Assembly: GCF_024362765.1 (NCBI RefSeq)
Contig: NZ_CP093302.1
Span: forward strand, 1,580,001 to 1,644,000
Length of the DNA: 64,000 nucleotides
From: Alkalihalobacillus sp. LMS6
GTDB taxonomy: Bacteria; Bacillota; Bacilli; Bacillales; Bacillaceae_D
Reading direction: 5' to 3'
Each line of letters starts with the position of its first letter. Position 1 is the stretch's first letter. The notes under the pieces were generated by a model. The model was not told the origin of the DNA. It did not search any database and worked only from the letters and a program-made list of their open reading frames with translations. The position numbers were made by a program, and so were the translations under genes. Of the stretch, positions 36,305-43,701 are shown piece by piece.

Positions 36305-36628
36305 ATGATCGAAATCGAAACACAAGAAGATTGGAACCAATTTCAAACAAATGCAGAAGAACAAACGGCGCTTGTCTTTAAGCATAGTACGCAATGTCCA
36401 ATCAGCGCTGAAGCCTTTGAAGAGTTTCAAGCGTTCACAAATGAACATCCTAACGTTTTAGCGGCAGTTGTCAAGGTAATTGAATCCCGTTCTTTGTCAA
36501 ATCAAATTGCAGAAGATTTACGTACTGTTCATAAATCGCCGCAACTATTTGTGCTTAAAAACAATAAAGTGCAGTGGACAGAGTCGCATTGGAATATTAA
36601 AAAGTCAGCAATAGCTGAACAGGTATAA
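36305..36628 (+). CDS. brxC: Bacilliredoxin BrxC/YtxJ (DUF2847)
   Basis: A 107-residue thioredoxin-like protein with the monothiol motif TQCPIS (Cys31), the mark of YtxJ/BrxC. It removes bacillithiol from protein mixed disulphides under oxidative stress. ATG 36305 is preferred over GTG 36293 because AGGTGG lies about 10 bp upstream and it matches the family length (108). Bacillithiol-related bshB2 lies 2.5 kb away on the other strand. Confidence 0.88.
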   Translation: MIEIETQEDWNQFQTNAEEQTALVFKHSTQCPISAEAFEEFQAFTNEHPNVLAAVVKVIESRSLSNQIAEDLRTVHKSPQLFVLKNNKVQWTESHWNIKKSAIAEQV

Positions 36629-36634
36629 ATGGAG

Positions 36635-36673
36635 AAACGAACGATTGTCGATCATGACTATCGTTCGTTTTTT
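36635..36673. terminator. Terminator after brxC
   Basis: AAACGAACGAT (36635-36645) pairs with ATCGTTCGTTT (36660-36670), followed by more T. It also overlaps the last codons of the small minus-strand gene. Confidence 0.85.
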
Positions 36674-36777
36674 CGTTTTGCTTGCTGATCTTGTTTAAAG
36701 ATCAATCGATAGGTGATTAATAAAAAAACAATAACGAAAATGGATGCGCTTCGTTGAACAATTTCAAACCATGTCAC
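36658..36777 (-). CDS. Putative 39-residue membrane protein
   Basis: A short frame from GTG 36777 to TAG 36658. It encodes TWFEIVQRS, one hydrophobic helix (ASIFVIVFLLITYRLIF) and a basic tail (KQDQQAKRKNER), an inside-positive single-span layout. ACGAGGTGAT lies 5 bp before the GTG and is a good ribosome site, the main reason to believe it. The stop lies within the bidirectional terminator, as for a compact transcription unit. No family is recognised. Confidence 0.5.
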   Translation of the reverse strand: MTWFEIVQRSASIFVIVFLLITYRLIFKQDQQAKRKNER

Positions 36778-36918
36778 TAGACATCACCTCGTTTGTTACT
36801 ATTTACAAAATAATAGCAACTATACACGGGATACCGCTCTATTTTTAAGACGCTCAGGCGTATAAACAAGAAGAAGTTCATGCTGATGCATAACGTAAAA
36901 GCATGGAGGTGATATAGT

Positions 36919-37143
36919 TTGAATCCAGTAATCTATGCATTAGGCTTGTTTGTATTTATCTTAGTCGGTTTAACAAGCGTATTTGGAGCCGTTTTTTCAT
37001 TACTTTCTGGACTTGAGACGATTTATTTCTTATCGTGGTTAGGGGTTGCAGCTTTTTCAATTCTCGTTATCTACGTCATGGATTTAAGTGCTCGAATTGG
37101 GGAAATCGAAACGAAGCTATATGAAGAGGAAGAAGAGTTGTAA
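36919..37143 (+). CDS. Small two-helix membrane protein, unknown function
   Basis: A 74-residue protein with two hydrophobic helices (about 5-30 and 35-55) and an acidic tail ending EEEEEL. The start is TTG 36919 with GGAGGTGAT 5 bp upstream; there is no better codon. It stands alone with its own terminator. I do not recognise a family. Confidence 0.75.
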   Translation: MNPVIYALGLFVFILVGLTSVFGAVFSLLSGLETIYFLSWLGVAAFSILVIYVMDLSARIGEIETKLYEEEEEL

Positions 37144-37150
37144 ATGAGAT

Positions 37151-37188
37151 AAAGCGATTGAAGTAGTGATTCCTGTCAATCGCTTTTT
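37151..37188 (+). terminator. Terminator of the small membrane protein gene
   Basis: AAAGCGATTGA (37151-37161) and TCAATCGCTTT (37176-37186) form an 11-bp stem followed by T5. Confidence 0.85.
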
Positions 37189-37239
37189 GGTTATAAATGG
37201 TACAAGCTCTCGTAGGAGTTCATCACATTGACGCTGTAA

Positions 37240-37283
37240 ATATAAAAATACGTCGATTGATTCATTAACTGAATCAGTTCGAC
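37240..37283 (-). terminator. Probable terminator of sda
   Basis: GTCGA and TTGATTCA (37252-37264) pair with TGAATCAG and TTCGAC (37270-37283) with a small bulge. On the minus strand it is followed by GTATTTTTATA. It starts 24 bp after the sda stop. From 37189 to 37250 I see nothing else. Confidence 0.55.
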
Positions 37284-37306
37284 CTTAGTGGCTTCATTAC
37301 GTTTGG

Positions 37307-37447
37307 TCATATACGGGATTCATTTGTATGTATGTTACGTCTAACTAATTCCTCTTTCAAAATTGCTAAAAAATCTTTTTCAAGACGATTTTCTTTTGCT
37401 TTTTCGTACGCTTCAATTAATATAGAATCCGAAAGTTGTTCAATCAT
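37307..37447 (-). CDS. sda: Sporulation checkpoint protein Sda (histidine kinase inhibitor)
   Basis: A 46-residue protein, MIEQLSDSILIEAYEKAKE then NRLEKDFLAILKEELVRR. Length, the LSD.LLIE.Y.KA....L..DF motif and the two-helix hairpin layout match B. subtilis Sda (46 residues), which blocks the sensor kinases KinA and KinB when replication is disturbed and so stops sporulation. AAAGGAGCG lies upstream of ATG 37447. Two DnaA-box-like sequences are in the promoter region, as expected for a DnaA-controlled gene. It is below the size usually called by automatic gene finding. Confidence 0.9.
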   Translation of the reverse strand: MIEQLSDSILIEAYEKAKENRLEKDFLAILKEELVRRNIHTNESRI

Positions 37448-37485
37448 TCTTTACGCTCCTTTTTCCAATTCACTCAATAATCGAT

Positions 37486-37528
37486 TGTCTATAACTGTTT
37501 CGTACCCAGATGAAATTACTTATAAACA
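37486..37528. promoter_or_regulatory. Candidate DnaA boxes in the sda promoter region
   Basis: TGTCTATAA (37486-37494, reverse of TTATAGACA) and TTATAAACA (37520-37528) each match the DnaA box TTATnCACA at 8 of 9 positions. On the minus strand TATAGA overlaps the first box and lies 16 bp after TTTCAT, a possible promoter. B. subtilis sda is regulated by DnaA through upstream boxes. Confidence 0.45.
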
Positions 37529-37530
37529 AA

Positions 37531-37569
37531 AAAATCCGACAAAAACCTAGCAGCATTATGCTAGGTTTT
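37531..37569 (-). terminator. Terminator of the GNAT gene
   Basis: AAAACCTAGCA (37542-37552) and TGCTAGGTTTT (37559-37569) form an 11-bp stem; on the minus strand T5 follows. The stop codon of the GNAT gene is at its edge. Confidence 0.85.
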
Positions 37570-38050
37570 AATGACCGAACCATTGAATTCTTCCGTTTTG
37601 CTGTTCAACATCAAGACTAATCTCAAAGGAATGCTTTTTATAAAAGTGAGCGAGACGTTCAACGTGTCCCCAGTCTCGTTTGGCAATGTTTCCTTCAATG
37701 CCACAATTCTCTTTCCAGGCAATCTCTTTTAAGTAGTTCATGCAGATAGTACCAAACCCTCTACAAGGTTCTCCTTTTATATCGTCAATAAAAAGAGTGT
37801 GATTCTCTTGATATTCTGCTTCTAGTACGAAGTCCCACGTTCCTTGATAGGGGTGGCTGCACTGATTAATCATCACTTGAAAGGTATCATTTGTTCGCGC
37901 TTTTGATACAATAACCCATTCTTCATCATCGATTTGTTCAATGCCAATCACTTCTTTTTTTTCTTCTTTTGCAATCTCTCGAACCTGCTGTTGCATACGA
38001 AGCATCTGTATATCACGTCTATCTGCCTTTGGTAGAGTTGAGGTTGTCAT
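37568..38050 (-). CDS. GNAT-fold acetyltransferase-like protein
   Basis: A 160-residue protein. The C-terminal half has GNAT features: an acetyl-CoA-loop-like stretch EPCRGFGTICMNYLKEIAW and a final strand-helix with HVERLAHFYKKHSFEISL. The N-terminal 45 residues are charged and helical. The classical R/QxxGxG/A loop is only partly kept (CRGFGT), so activity is not certain. ATG 38050 has GAAGGAG 9 bp upstream. The substrate is unknown. Confidence 0.65.
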   Translation of the reverse strand: MTTSTLPKADRRDIQMLRMQQQVREIAKEEKKEVIGIEQIDDEEWVIVSKARTNDTFQVMINQCSHPYQGTWDFVLEAEYQENHTLFIDDIKGEPCRGFGTICMNYLKEIAWKENCGIEGNIAKRDWGHVERLAHFYKKHSFEISLDVEQQNGRIQWFGH

Positions 38051-38154
38051 ATTGTCACTCCTTCTCATCCTTAGGAAATCCGCCATTTATTATAGAAGAA
38101 GTGTACTCAATTTGCAATGGTAATGAATGGAGGGAGCCTTATTGACTGTTGTAT

Positions 38155-38195
38155 GAAACAAAAAAGACAAGCAGGTCGAAAAAACCTACTTGTCT
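38155..38195 (-). terminator. Terminator of the yojF-bshB2-ypcP unit
   Basis: AGACAAGCAGGT (38165-38176) pairs with ACCTACTTGTCT (38184-38195) with one mismatch; on the minus strand T6 follows. It lies 9 bp after the ypcP stop. Confidence 0.85.
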
Positions 38196-38203
38196 GAACA
38201 AGG

Positions 38204-39037
38204 TTACGCTGTATGGGTTGAAGAACGTTCAAAGGTTGACACATCGGGTAAACCATCAATTGTGCACTCAATCTCCGAAAGGGTTTTGGAGAGGTACGTT
38301 AATTCTTTTCCTGCTACTAATTTCTTTTTCACGCGATTAAAGCGAGGATCTAGCCGATCGAGTTGATCGTACAACGAATCAATGGAAGTATACATCTGAA
38401 TTAAAGGTAAAGCGGTTTTCTCACCAACACCTGGACATCCAGGAATATTATCGCTTGGGTCCCCAAGTAGTGCTTTTACATCAACCCATTGATCGGGTCT
38501 AATTTGATAAGCTTCCATAAATTGTGTAGCGCCCATGATGATTTCTTTTTTCTTAACAGAAAGAATTTGCGACGTTTGCGCACTTAATAATTGAAATAAG
38601 TCTTTGTCATTAGAATAAATATACGCAGGTGACTCTGGGTATACCGTTTCCCAATTCTGGCTAATCGCACCCATTAGATCATCAGCCTCATAAGGAGGGT
38701 GCGCAATTTGAGCAACGTTAGCATGAGATAAATGTTGTTTAAGCAATTCATACTGCTCAATTAAAGGTTCAGGTAACTCATTTCTTGTCTGTTTGTACGG
38801 CTCATAGAGATGTCGTCTAAACGTGTCTTCTCGAGGAATATCCCACGTAACCACACAATGAGTCACGTTGTATTGTCGTTTTAGTTGTTCAAGTTTTCTT
38901 AGAAAGCCATTCATTCCGTTTACAGCTACACCATCTTCATTTTTTTCAAGGGATTCAATTGGACGATTGTAACTCGTTGCAAAATATGAACGGCTCAATA
39001 AATTAAACCCATCAATAATCAAAAGAGATTTTTGCAT
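38204..39037 (-). CDS. ypcP: 5'-3' exonuclease / flap endonuclease YpcP
   Basis: A 277-residue FEN-family nuclease like the 5' nuclease domain of DNA polymerase I, standing alone. Acidic metal ligands: IIDGFNLLSRSYF, YEADDLMGAI, YSNDKDLFQLL, then the helix-hairpin-helix ALLGDPSDNIPGCPGVGEKTA. It removes RNA primers or flaps in lagging-strand maturation. The start overlaps the bshB2 stop by one base (TAATG), so both are cotranslated. Confidence 0.92.
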   Translation of the reverse strand: MQKSLLIIDGFNLLSRSYFATSYNRPIESLEKNEDGVAVNGMNGFLRKLEQLKRQYNVTHCVVTWDIPREDTFRRHLYEPYKQTRNELPEPLIEQYELLKQHLSHANVAQIAHPPYEADDLMGAISQNWETVYPESPAYIYSNDKDLFQLLSAQTSQILSVKKKEIIMGATQFMEAYQIRPDQWVDVKALLGDPSDNIPGCPGVGEKTALPLIQMYTSIDSLYDQLDRLDPRFNRVKKKLVAGKELTYLSKTLSEIECTIDGLPDVSTFERSSTHTA

Positions 39038-39720
39038 TAGTTTGTAGTGCTCGCTTTTAATGGATACGTCCAGAAATGTTCATTCGTTAAACGAGTAACA
39101 GCTTCTTCGTTTCCTTCATGATAAGCTTTCTCTAAACTTGGCAGTGTCCACGCAAGTTGAGACGCGTGCGCCCGTAATGTATCAAGCTTAATTTGAGCAT
39201 AAGGTGTGACGTCATTAACGACATCAGCAGCACCAATTTCTGCTTCATGTCCGTTTGAAAAAGCAATCGTGTGAAGGACAGGTTGCTTTTCAACTGATAA
39301 CGATTCTAATGCTGCCACGACTGCTTCGCCTGTTGCATCATGGTCTGGGTGAACAGCATAGCCAGGATAAAATGAAATTACAAGAGAAGGTTGGAGTTCC
39401 TCAATGAGCGCAACAATCTCGTTTTTAAGTTTTCCAGGCGCTTCAAATTCAATTGTTTTATCGCGATAGCCAAGCATTCGTAGATCGCTTATCCCCATTT
39501 CAATTGCTGCTTGTTGTAACTCTTGTTTCCGAATATCAGGAAGGGATTCCCTTGTGGTAAAAGGCGGGTTTCCAAGATTACGACCCATTTCTCCAAGAGT
39601 AAGACAAGCATACGTTACTGGAACATCATTCTGAACGTAATGGGCGATTGTGCCAGAAACGCCAAATGCTTCATCATCTGGATGTGGAAAGATTACTAAC
39701 ACATGTTTTTGTTTTTTCAT
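39037..39720 (-). CDS. bshB2: Bacillithiol biosynthesis deacetylase BshB2
   Basis: A 227-residue LmbE/PIG-L-family zinc deacetylase that removes acetyl from GlcNAc-malate in bacillithiol synthesis. Zinc-site residues: FPHPDDEAFG and HPDHDATGEA. GEMGRNLGNP and RESLPDIRKQEL match the Bsh family. ATG 39720 is preferred; AAGGAG lies 8 bp upstream, while GTG 39729 overlaps the site. It is between yojF and ypcP. In B. subtilis bshB2 (yojG) is paired with yojF; the link to ypcP is different. Confidence 0.92.
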   Translation of the reverse strand: MKKQKHVLVIFPHPDDEAFGVSGTIAHYVQNDVPVTYACLTLGEMGRNLGNPPFTTRESLPDIRKQELQQAAIEMGISDLRMLGYRDKTIEFEAPGKLKNEIVALIEELQPSLVISFYPGYAVHPDHDATGEAVVAALESLSVEKQPVLHTIAFSNGHEAEIGAADVVNDVTPYAQIKLDTLRAHASQLAWTLPSLEKAYHEGNEEAVTRLTNEHFWTYPLKASTTN

Positions 39721-39741
39721 CGTGTTCACTCCTTACTAATT

Positions 39742-40089
39742 TTACCGAAATGGGGTTTTGGAAATTTCCATTGCAATGGCAAGTTTTCCATCCTGCCCAT
39801 GACCAGCTAATAAGAGTCGACCGTCTTCATCTAATTCAAAATGTGTCAAACCTTCTCCGTAGACCCAGCCAATCTCAAGCTTTAAGCCGACTCGAAAGGG
39901 CCCATCGCCAGCGATTTTTCCATTTTCATACGTGATGTTTGCGTTTCTTATATAAGCACTAGCTGAAAAAAAAGATTCATCAAAATGAGAAGCGTAAGCT
40001 CCGTTTGTCGTCTCTAAGTGTAGATAGACTTCTGTATTCGCAAATTCATCGATATGCTGTTGAACAATGTCTTTCGTAATTGGTTCCAT
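39742..40089 (-). CDS. yojF: YojF-family protein (DUF1806)
   Basis: A 115-residue soluble protein. QQHIDEFANTEVYLHLETTNGAYASH, and YIRNANITYENGKIAGDGPFRVGLKLEIGWVYGEGLTHFE follow the DUF1806 pattern. Its constant pairing with bshB2 points to a role in bacillithiol chemistry, though its function is not known. GGAGGC precedes ATG 40089. It is the first gene of the three-gene minus-strand operon, behind a good sigma-A promoter. Confidence 0.88.
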   Translation of the reverse strand: MEPITKDIVQQHIDEFANTEVYLHLETTNGAYASHFDESFFSASAYIRNANITYENGKIAGDGPFRVGLKLEIGWVYGEGLTHFELDEDGRLLLAGHGQDGKLAIAMEISKTPFR

Positions 40090-40131
40090 ACGTTGCCTCC
40101 AAATTATAGTTACAGCGTTTTGCTAACCTCT

Positions 40132-40161
40132 ATTATAATGGGAAAACACCCCTAGTATCAA
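40132..40161 (-). promoter_or_regulatory. Sigma-A promoter of yojF-bshB2-ypcP
   Basis: On the minus strand TTGATA (40161-40156), an 18-bp spacer and perfect TATAAT (40137-40132), 43 bp before the yojF start. Confidence 0.75.
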
Positions 40162-40264
40162 TGAAGGTGACTTGAGGGTAGAAGTCGAATACGTAAACAG
40201 AGAATTAATCTAAGTAAAATGATAGAATGAGTAAATGGATGTTTTGTAGGAGGCAAGGAGTAAT

Positions 40265-41053
40265 ATGTTTAAAGAAGTTGCTAAACAAGCAGAACTACTT
40301 ATGAAAGTCCTTGATTATACACGTGTGGGTGTGTTAATTACAGATCCTGATAGAGAAGATAATCCGATTGTTTATGTTAGCGAAGGCTTTACAAAAATGA
40401 CCGGCTACACAAAAAAAGAAGTGCTTGGTACAAATTGCCGTTTTTTACAAGGGGAAGAGACAGAACGAGAAAAAATCGACTTGTTGCGAGAGGCGATTAA
40501 AAAAGTAGAGCCTGTATCGATTGAAGTCGCAAACTATACAAAAGATGGGATGCTTTTCTGGAATGAACTAACAATTGACCCAGTTTATTTAGAAGACCAA
40601 AAAAAGCTTTATTTTGTAGGTGTTCAAAAAGATATCACCGAACAAGTTGAAGCAAAAAAAGAATATGAGCGTTCGGTACAACGGATTCAATCCATTTCGA
40701 CTCCGCTCGTTCCTTTAATGGATGGGTTAGCCGTGCTCCCATTAATTGGCGAGATGAATAAGGAACGTTTTGATAAAATGTTTGAAACAGTGACGCATGA
40801 AACGGTGCAATTAGGCATTGAAAAACTTGTGATTGATTTGTCAGGCTTAACGGATTACGACGCCTTTGTCGTTTCAGGGATTTTTCAATTACGTGATGTC
40901 CTAAAGCTTATCGGTACAGAGCTTGTGGTATGTGGAATGGCACCTGATTTAGCCATTCAATCTGTATTAGCAGGAGGAAATGGAATGGATTCAATTCAAA
41001 CAGCTAGTTCGGTTAAGCAAATTTTAAAAGAAACGTTTGAAAAACGTGAGTAA
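40265..41053 (+). CDS. ytvA: Blue-light photoreceptor YtvA (LOV-STAS)
   Basis: A 262-residue cytoplasmic protein. Residues 15-130 form a LOV/PAS domain with the FMN-adduct motif TNCRFLQG (Cys58), followed by a Jalpha-like helix (KDITEQVEAKKEYERSVQR) and a C-terminal STAS domain (about 150-262, LVIDLSGLTDYDAFVV). Length and layout match B. subtilis YtvA, which joins the stressosome and turns on sigma-B in blue light. In the STAS phosphorylation region the residue before A is Asp-Tyr-Asp, not Ser/Thr, as in YtvA. AGGAGGCAAGGAG lies before the ATG. It overlaps the next gene by 17 bp. Confidence 0.94.
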   Translation: MFKEVAKQAELLMKVLDYTRVGVLITDPDREDNPIVYVSEGFTKMTGYTKKEVLGTNCRFLQGEETEREKIDLLREAIKKVEPVSIEVANYTKDGMLFWNELTIDPVYLEDQKKLYFVGVQKDITEQVEAKKEYERSVQRIQSISTPLVPLMDGLAVLPLIGEMNKERFDKMFETVTHETVQLGIEKLVIDLSGLTDYDAFVVSGIFQLRDVLKLIGTELVVCGMAPDLAIQSVLAGGNGMDSIQTASSVKQILKETFEKRE

Positions 41054-41789
41054 GGATTTTTATGACTATGATGAAGAACCGTCATTAAGTGATTTTGAAG
41101 AAGAGGAACCTAAAAAAGAGAAGAAATGGCGTAAAAGAATCATTCGTATAGTTTCAATCATCATTGCATGTGCACTTGTGTTTCAAACAAGCTCGTTTTT
41201 ATTTGAACATTTTAACTTAAACGCACTGCAATTTATGCGGGAGAGTGAAGAATTATTTGAAGACGAGGAAGTAGAGGCTTGGCGAGAAAGTGTTGTCGCC
41301 GTACAAACGATTTCAGGGTATGGAACAGGTTTTTTTGTAGATGAAGATGGGTCGATTCTTACAAATGAACACGTGGTCAATGGACAAACAAATGTTAGAA
41401 TTATTACATCTGATGGAGACGTATTTATGGCTGATGTGGAAAAACATGATGTTGAAAATGATCTGGCATTATTAATAGTTAGTGATCATGCTGAAACCTT
41501 TTCTCCATTACCCTTATCAGAATCATCAGCAACGTTACATGAAGCAGTCATCGTCATTGGACATCCTCATACGCATTCATTTATAGCAAATGAGGGAGAG
41601 GTGTCCGACGAACGTAACCCTTATCAAGTCTTAACCATTACCAACGACGTTTATCCTGGTCATAGTGGTTCCCCCGTTCTTTCTCGCTCAGGAGAAGTCA
41701 TTGGTGTGATTTATGCACGGTCTTTAAACGAGCAAAGAGAAGGACTTGCAGTACCAATCGAGCAAGTCCAACATTTTCTTGACAATTAA
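41037..41789 (+). CDS. Membrane-anchored trypsin-like serine protease (HtrA-type catalytic domain, no PDZ)
   Basis: A protein of about 250 residues. An acidic/basic N-tail (1-33), one membrane helix (about 36-57, IRIVSIIIACALVFQTSSFLF), then an extracellular S1C-like protease domain. Catalytic triad: His in LTNEHVV, Asp in DVENDLALL, Ser in YPGHSGSPVL. There is no PDZ domain, unlike HtrA/DegP. The start is weak: TTG 41037 or GTG 41046, both inside the end of ytvA and without a strong ribosome site, so translation probably depends on ytvA. The stop TAA shares bases with the stop of the convergent ydaT-like gene. Confidence 0.82.
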   Translation: MKNVSKDFYDYDEEPSLSDFEEEEPKKEKKWRKRIIRIVSIIIACALVFQTSSFLFEHFNLNALQFMRESEELFEDEEVEAWRESVVAVQTISGYGTGFFVDEDGSILTNEHVVNGQTNVRIITSDGDVFMADVEKHDVENDLALLIVSDHAETFSPLPLSESSATLHEAVIVIGHPHTHSFIANEGEVSDERNPYQVLTITNDVYPGHSGSPVLSRSGEVIGVIYARSLNEQREGLAVPIEQVQHFLDN

Positions 41790-42196
41790 GGTTTCGTTAC
41801 GACACCAGAGCCTTTATTGTCCGCAATTTCTTGGGCTCGTTTTTCAGCTTCTTTTTTCGTTTTATAGACATTGCTTGCTTGTTGAGCCCCTTCAGCTTTT
41901 ACAGCCCAACCATCGTCTCGTTTGACTACGAGTTGCGTTGCGTCATTTAAGCGCGGAGAAGATTGTTTTTCGCGGTTTTTACTCGGTTTCATGTGCCCAT
42001 CTTGATAAAATTTCTCAATCTCTGCTTTTGATGCTTGATTAAACCATTCTTTTGCTTGTGAAGTGGCAATTGGAATCGCATCCGATTCTTTATAGCCATC
42101 GTCGATCATGGCGTTTGCGATTTCGATTGCTTTTTTTCGCAAGGCAGGTTCGAAATTTTTAAAAGTTGCTGGGTAATCGCTCATATTCCAACTCAT
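41786..42196 (-). CDS. ydaT: YdaT-like general stress protein with DUF2188 domain
   Basis: A 136-residue protein. N-terminal half: WNMSDYPATFKNFEPALRKKAIEIANAMIDDGYKESDAIPIATSQAKEWF, a helical part resembling ChaB-type repeats. C-terminal half: QLVVKRDDGWAVKAEGAQQASNVYKTKKEAEKRAQEIA, a DUF2188 domain. This two-part layout matches YdaT of B. subtilis, a sigma-B regulon member of unknown function. ATG 42196 is chosen for AAAGGAG upstream. Confidence 0.8.
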   Translation of the reverse strand: MSWNMSDYPATFKNFEPALRKKAIEIANAMIDDGYKESDAIPIATSQAKEWFNQASKAEIEKFYQDGHMKPSKNREKQSSPRLNDATQLVVKRDDGWAVKAEGAQQASNVYKTKKEAEKRAQEIADNKGSGVVTKP

Positions 42197-42312
42197 TTGT
42201 CTACACTCCTTTTTCACGTACATAGCCGATTGCTTCTTAAATTAAACATGATTAAGAGAGGGAAGGAACGGGAATAGTAGAATTAAGTCGAAAGTAGAAG
42301 AGGTGCATAAAG

Positions 42313-42447
42313 ATGAGTGAGAAAGAAAACAAAAGTACAGGTGAAGAGGAAGTAAAAGATTTATTTGACAAGTCTCTTGAACAAGGGACTGCTGAAGAAG
42401 ATAAAGAAAAGAAAGCGGAAAAAAAGGACAAGAAAGAAGATAAATAA
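42313..42447 (+). CDS. Short, highly charged protein (44 residues), unknown function
   Basis: An open frame from ATG 42313: SEKENKSTGEEEVKDLFDKS then LEQGTAEEDKEKKAEKKDKKE. Nearly two thirds of residues are Glu, Asp or Lys, so it is likely disordered. AGAGGTG lies 9 bp upstream, and a hairpin follows. It looks like a small stress or intrinsically disordered protein. No family is recognised. Confidence 0.55.
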   Translation: MSEKENKSTGEEEVKDLFDKSLEQGTAEEDKEKKAEKKDKKEDK

Positions 42448-42461
42448 ACACTGAATGGATG

Positions 42462-42500
42462 AGGCGTGAGCATGATTTGGTTATGCTTGCGCCTTCTTAT
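42462..42500 (+). terminator. Probable terminator of the charged small protein gene
   Basis: AGGCGTGAGCAT (42462-42473) pairs with ATGCTTGCGCCT (42483-42494) with two G-T pairs, followed by TCTTAT. Confidence 0.5.
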
Positions 42501-42534
42501 ATTGGATAAGTGAACGATAGAGGAGTGAACCAAC

Positions 42535-43680
42535 GTGGAGTTATTGCAGACAGAAACCCCTTTAGAAAGAGAACAGATCTTAAAACGTTTAATGACAAAT
42601 TTTGCTGAAATTGGTCGGCGTCACGACCGTGCACAAACGGTTCCAGTAGAAAATATTGAGGTATTAAGAAAAAGTGGGTATGCTGGATTAGCAGTTGGAG
42701 AGACCTATGGCGGAGCGGGGATTTCTTTACAAGAGCTCCTTTCCTTACAAGAGCTAATCTCAAGAGAAGATGGTCCAACGGCTTTAAGTATCGGTTGGCA
42801 TATGGGAACGATGTATCAAGAGCGTACTGAAAATAATTGGTCAGAATATAGTCGTGAAACTATACTTCATGACGTTGTAAAGAAAGGTTTTCTTCTGAAT
42901 ACAGCGGCAACGGAGAAAGCTACAGGAAGTCCAACAAGAGGTGGGCAGTTTCAAACAACTGCGCAAAAAAAGAATCATCAATGGATACTAAATGGAGAAA
43001 AAACATTTTATACCTTAGTAGAAGAGCTAGATTACTATTTAATTCTCGCAACAATTGAAGAAGATGCTTCGACTGGTATGTTTCTCATTGAAAAGGGTGC
43101 TGCTGGAATTGAGATTGGTCGAACATGGGACATGGTTTCAATGGGTTCGACAGGCAGTCACGATCTAATCTTAAAAAACGTAACGGTATCGGAGCAAGCA
43201 TTGCTTAAAATTCAAGAAAAAAAAGGAAGCCCTCAAGCTTGGCTTTTACATATCCCGGCATGTTATCTTGGAATTGGCTATGCTGCGATTCAAGAAGCTT
43301 CACGTTATGCAAAAGAATACGCTCCAAATAGTTTAGGAAAACCAATTGCTACGATTCCAGCTGTTCGGCAAAAGCTTGGTGAAGCATACTTGCTTTATCA
43401 ACAAAGTCATACATTATTATATGGCATTGCCAAGCAATGGGATGAAGGGTCAAACGAAGAGCGCGCTTCAATGCGGTTGCCACTAATGATGGCAAAACAT
43501 GCAGTCGTTCAGAAGGCTATGAAAATGGTTGATTTAGCAATGAAAGTCGTTGGAGCGCACAGTTTATCTCATCAATCTCCTTTATCAAGGTATTATCGCA
43601 ATGTTCGTGCCGGTTTGCATAATCCACCGATGGATGATCAAACTGTTGAGGTGGCTGCTGCATCGCTATTAAATGAGTAA
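42535..43680 (+). CDS. Acyl-CoA dehydrogenase family protein (YdbM-like)
   Basis: A 381-residue flavoprotein of the ACAD fold: helical N-domain, central beta domain with LNTAATEKATGSPTRGGQF and GEKTFYT, and a C-terminal helical bundle ending SRYYRNVRAGLHNPPMDDQT. It resembles YdbM and the desulfurization/ DszC-like branch as much as true fatty acyl-CoA dehydrogenases; the catalytic Glu of those is not evident. GTG 42535 is the start, with AGAGGAG upstream. It is followed by an ABM monooxygenase-type gene and one unknown gene, all closely spaced. Confidence 0.82.
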   Translation: MELLQTETPLEREQILKRLMTNFAEIGRRHDRAQTVPVENIEVLRKSGYAGLAVGETYGGAGISLQELLSLQELISREDGPTALSIGWHMGTMYQERTENNWSEYSRETILHDVVKKGFLLNTAATEKATGSPTRGGQFQTTAQKKNHQWILNGEKTFYTLVEELDYYLILATIEEDASTGMFLIEKGAAGIEIGRTWDMVSMGSTGSHDLILKNVTVSEQALLKIQEKKGSPQAWLLHIPACYLGIGYAAIQEASRYAKEYAPNSLGKPIATIPAVRQKLGEAYLLYQQSHTLLYGIAKQWDEGSNEERASMRLPLMMAKHAVVQKAMKMVDLAMKVVGAHSLSHQSPLSRYYRNVRAGLHNPPMDDQTVEVAAASLLNE

Positions 43681-43701
43681 ATAAGTAAAGGAGTGTCCGC
43701 T

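Noticed and set aside
38130-38158. Strong ribosome-like GGAGGG before a TTG at 38141
   Set aside because: The frame closes after four codons, so nothing is encoded.
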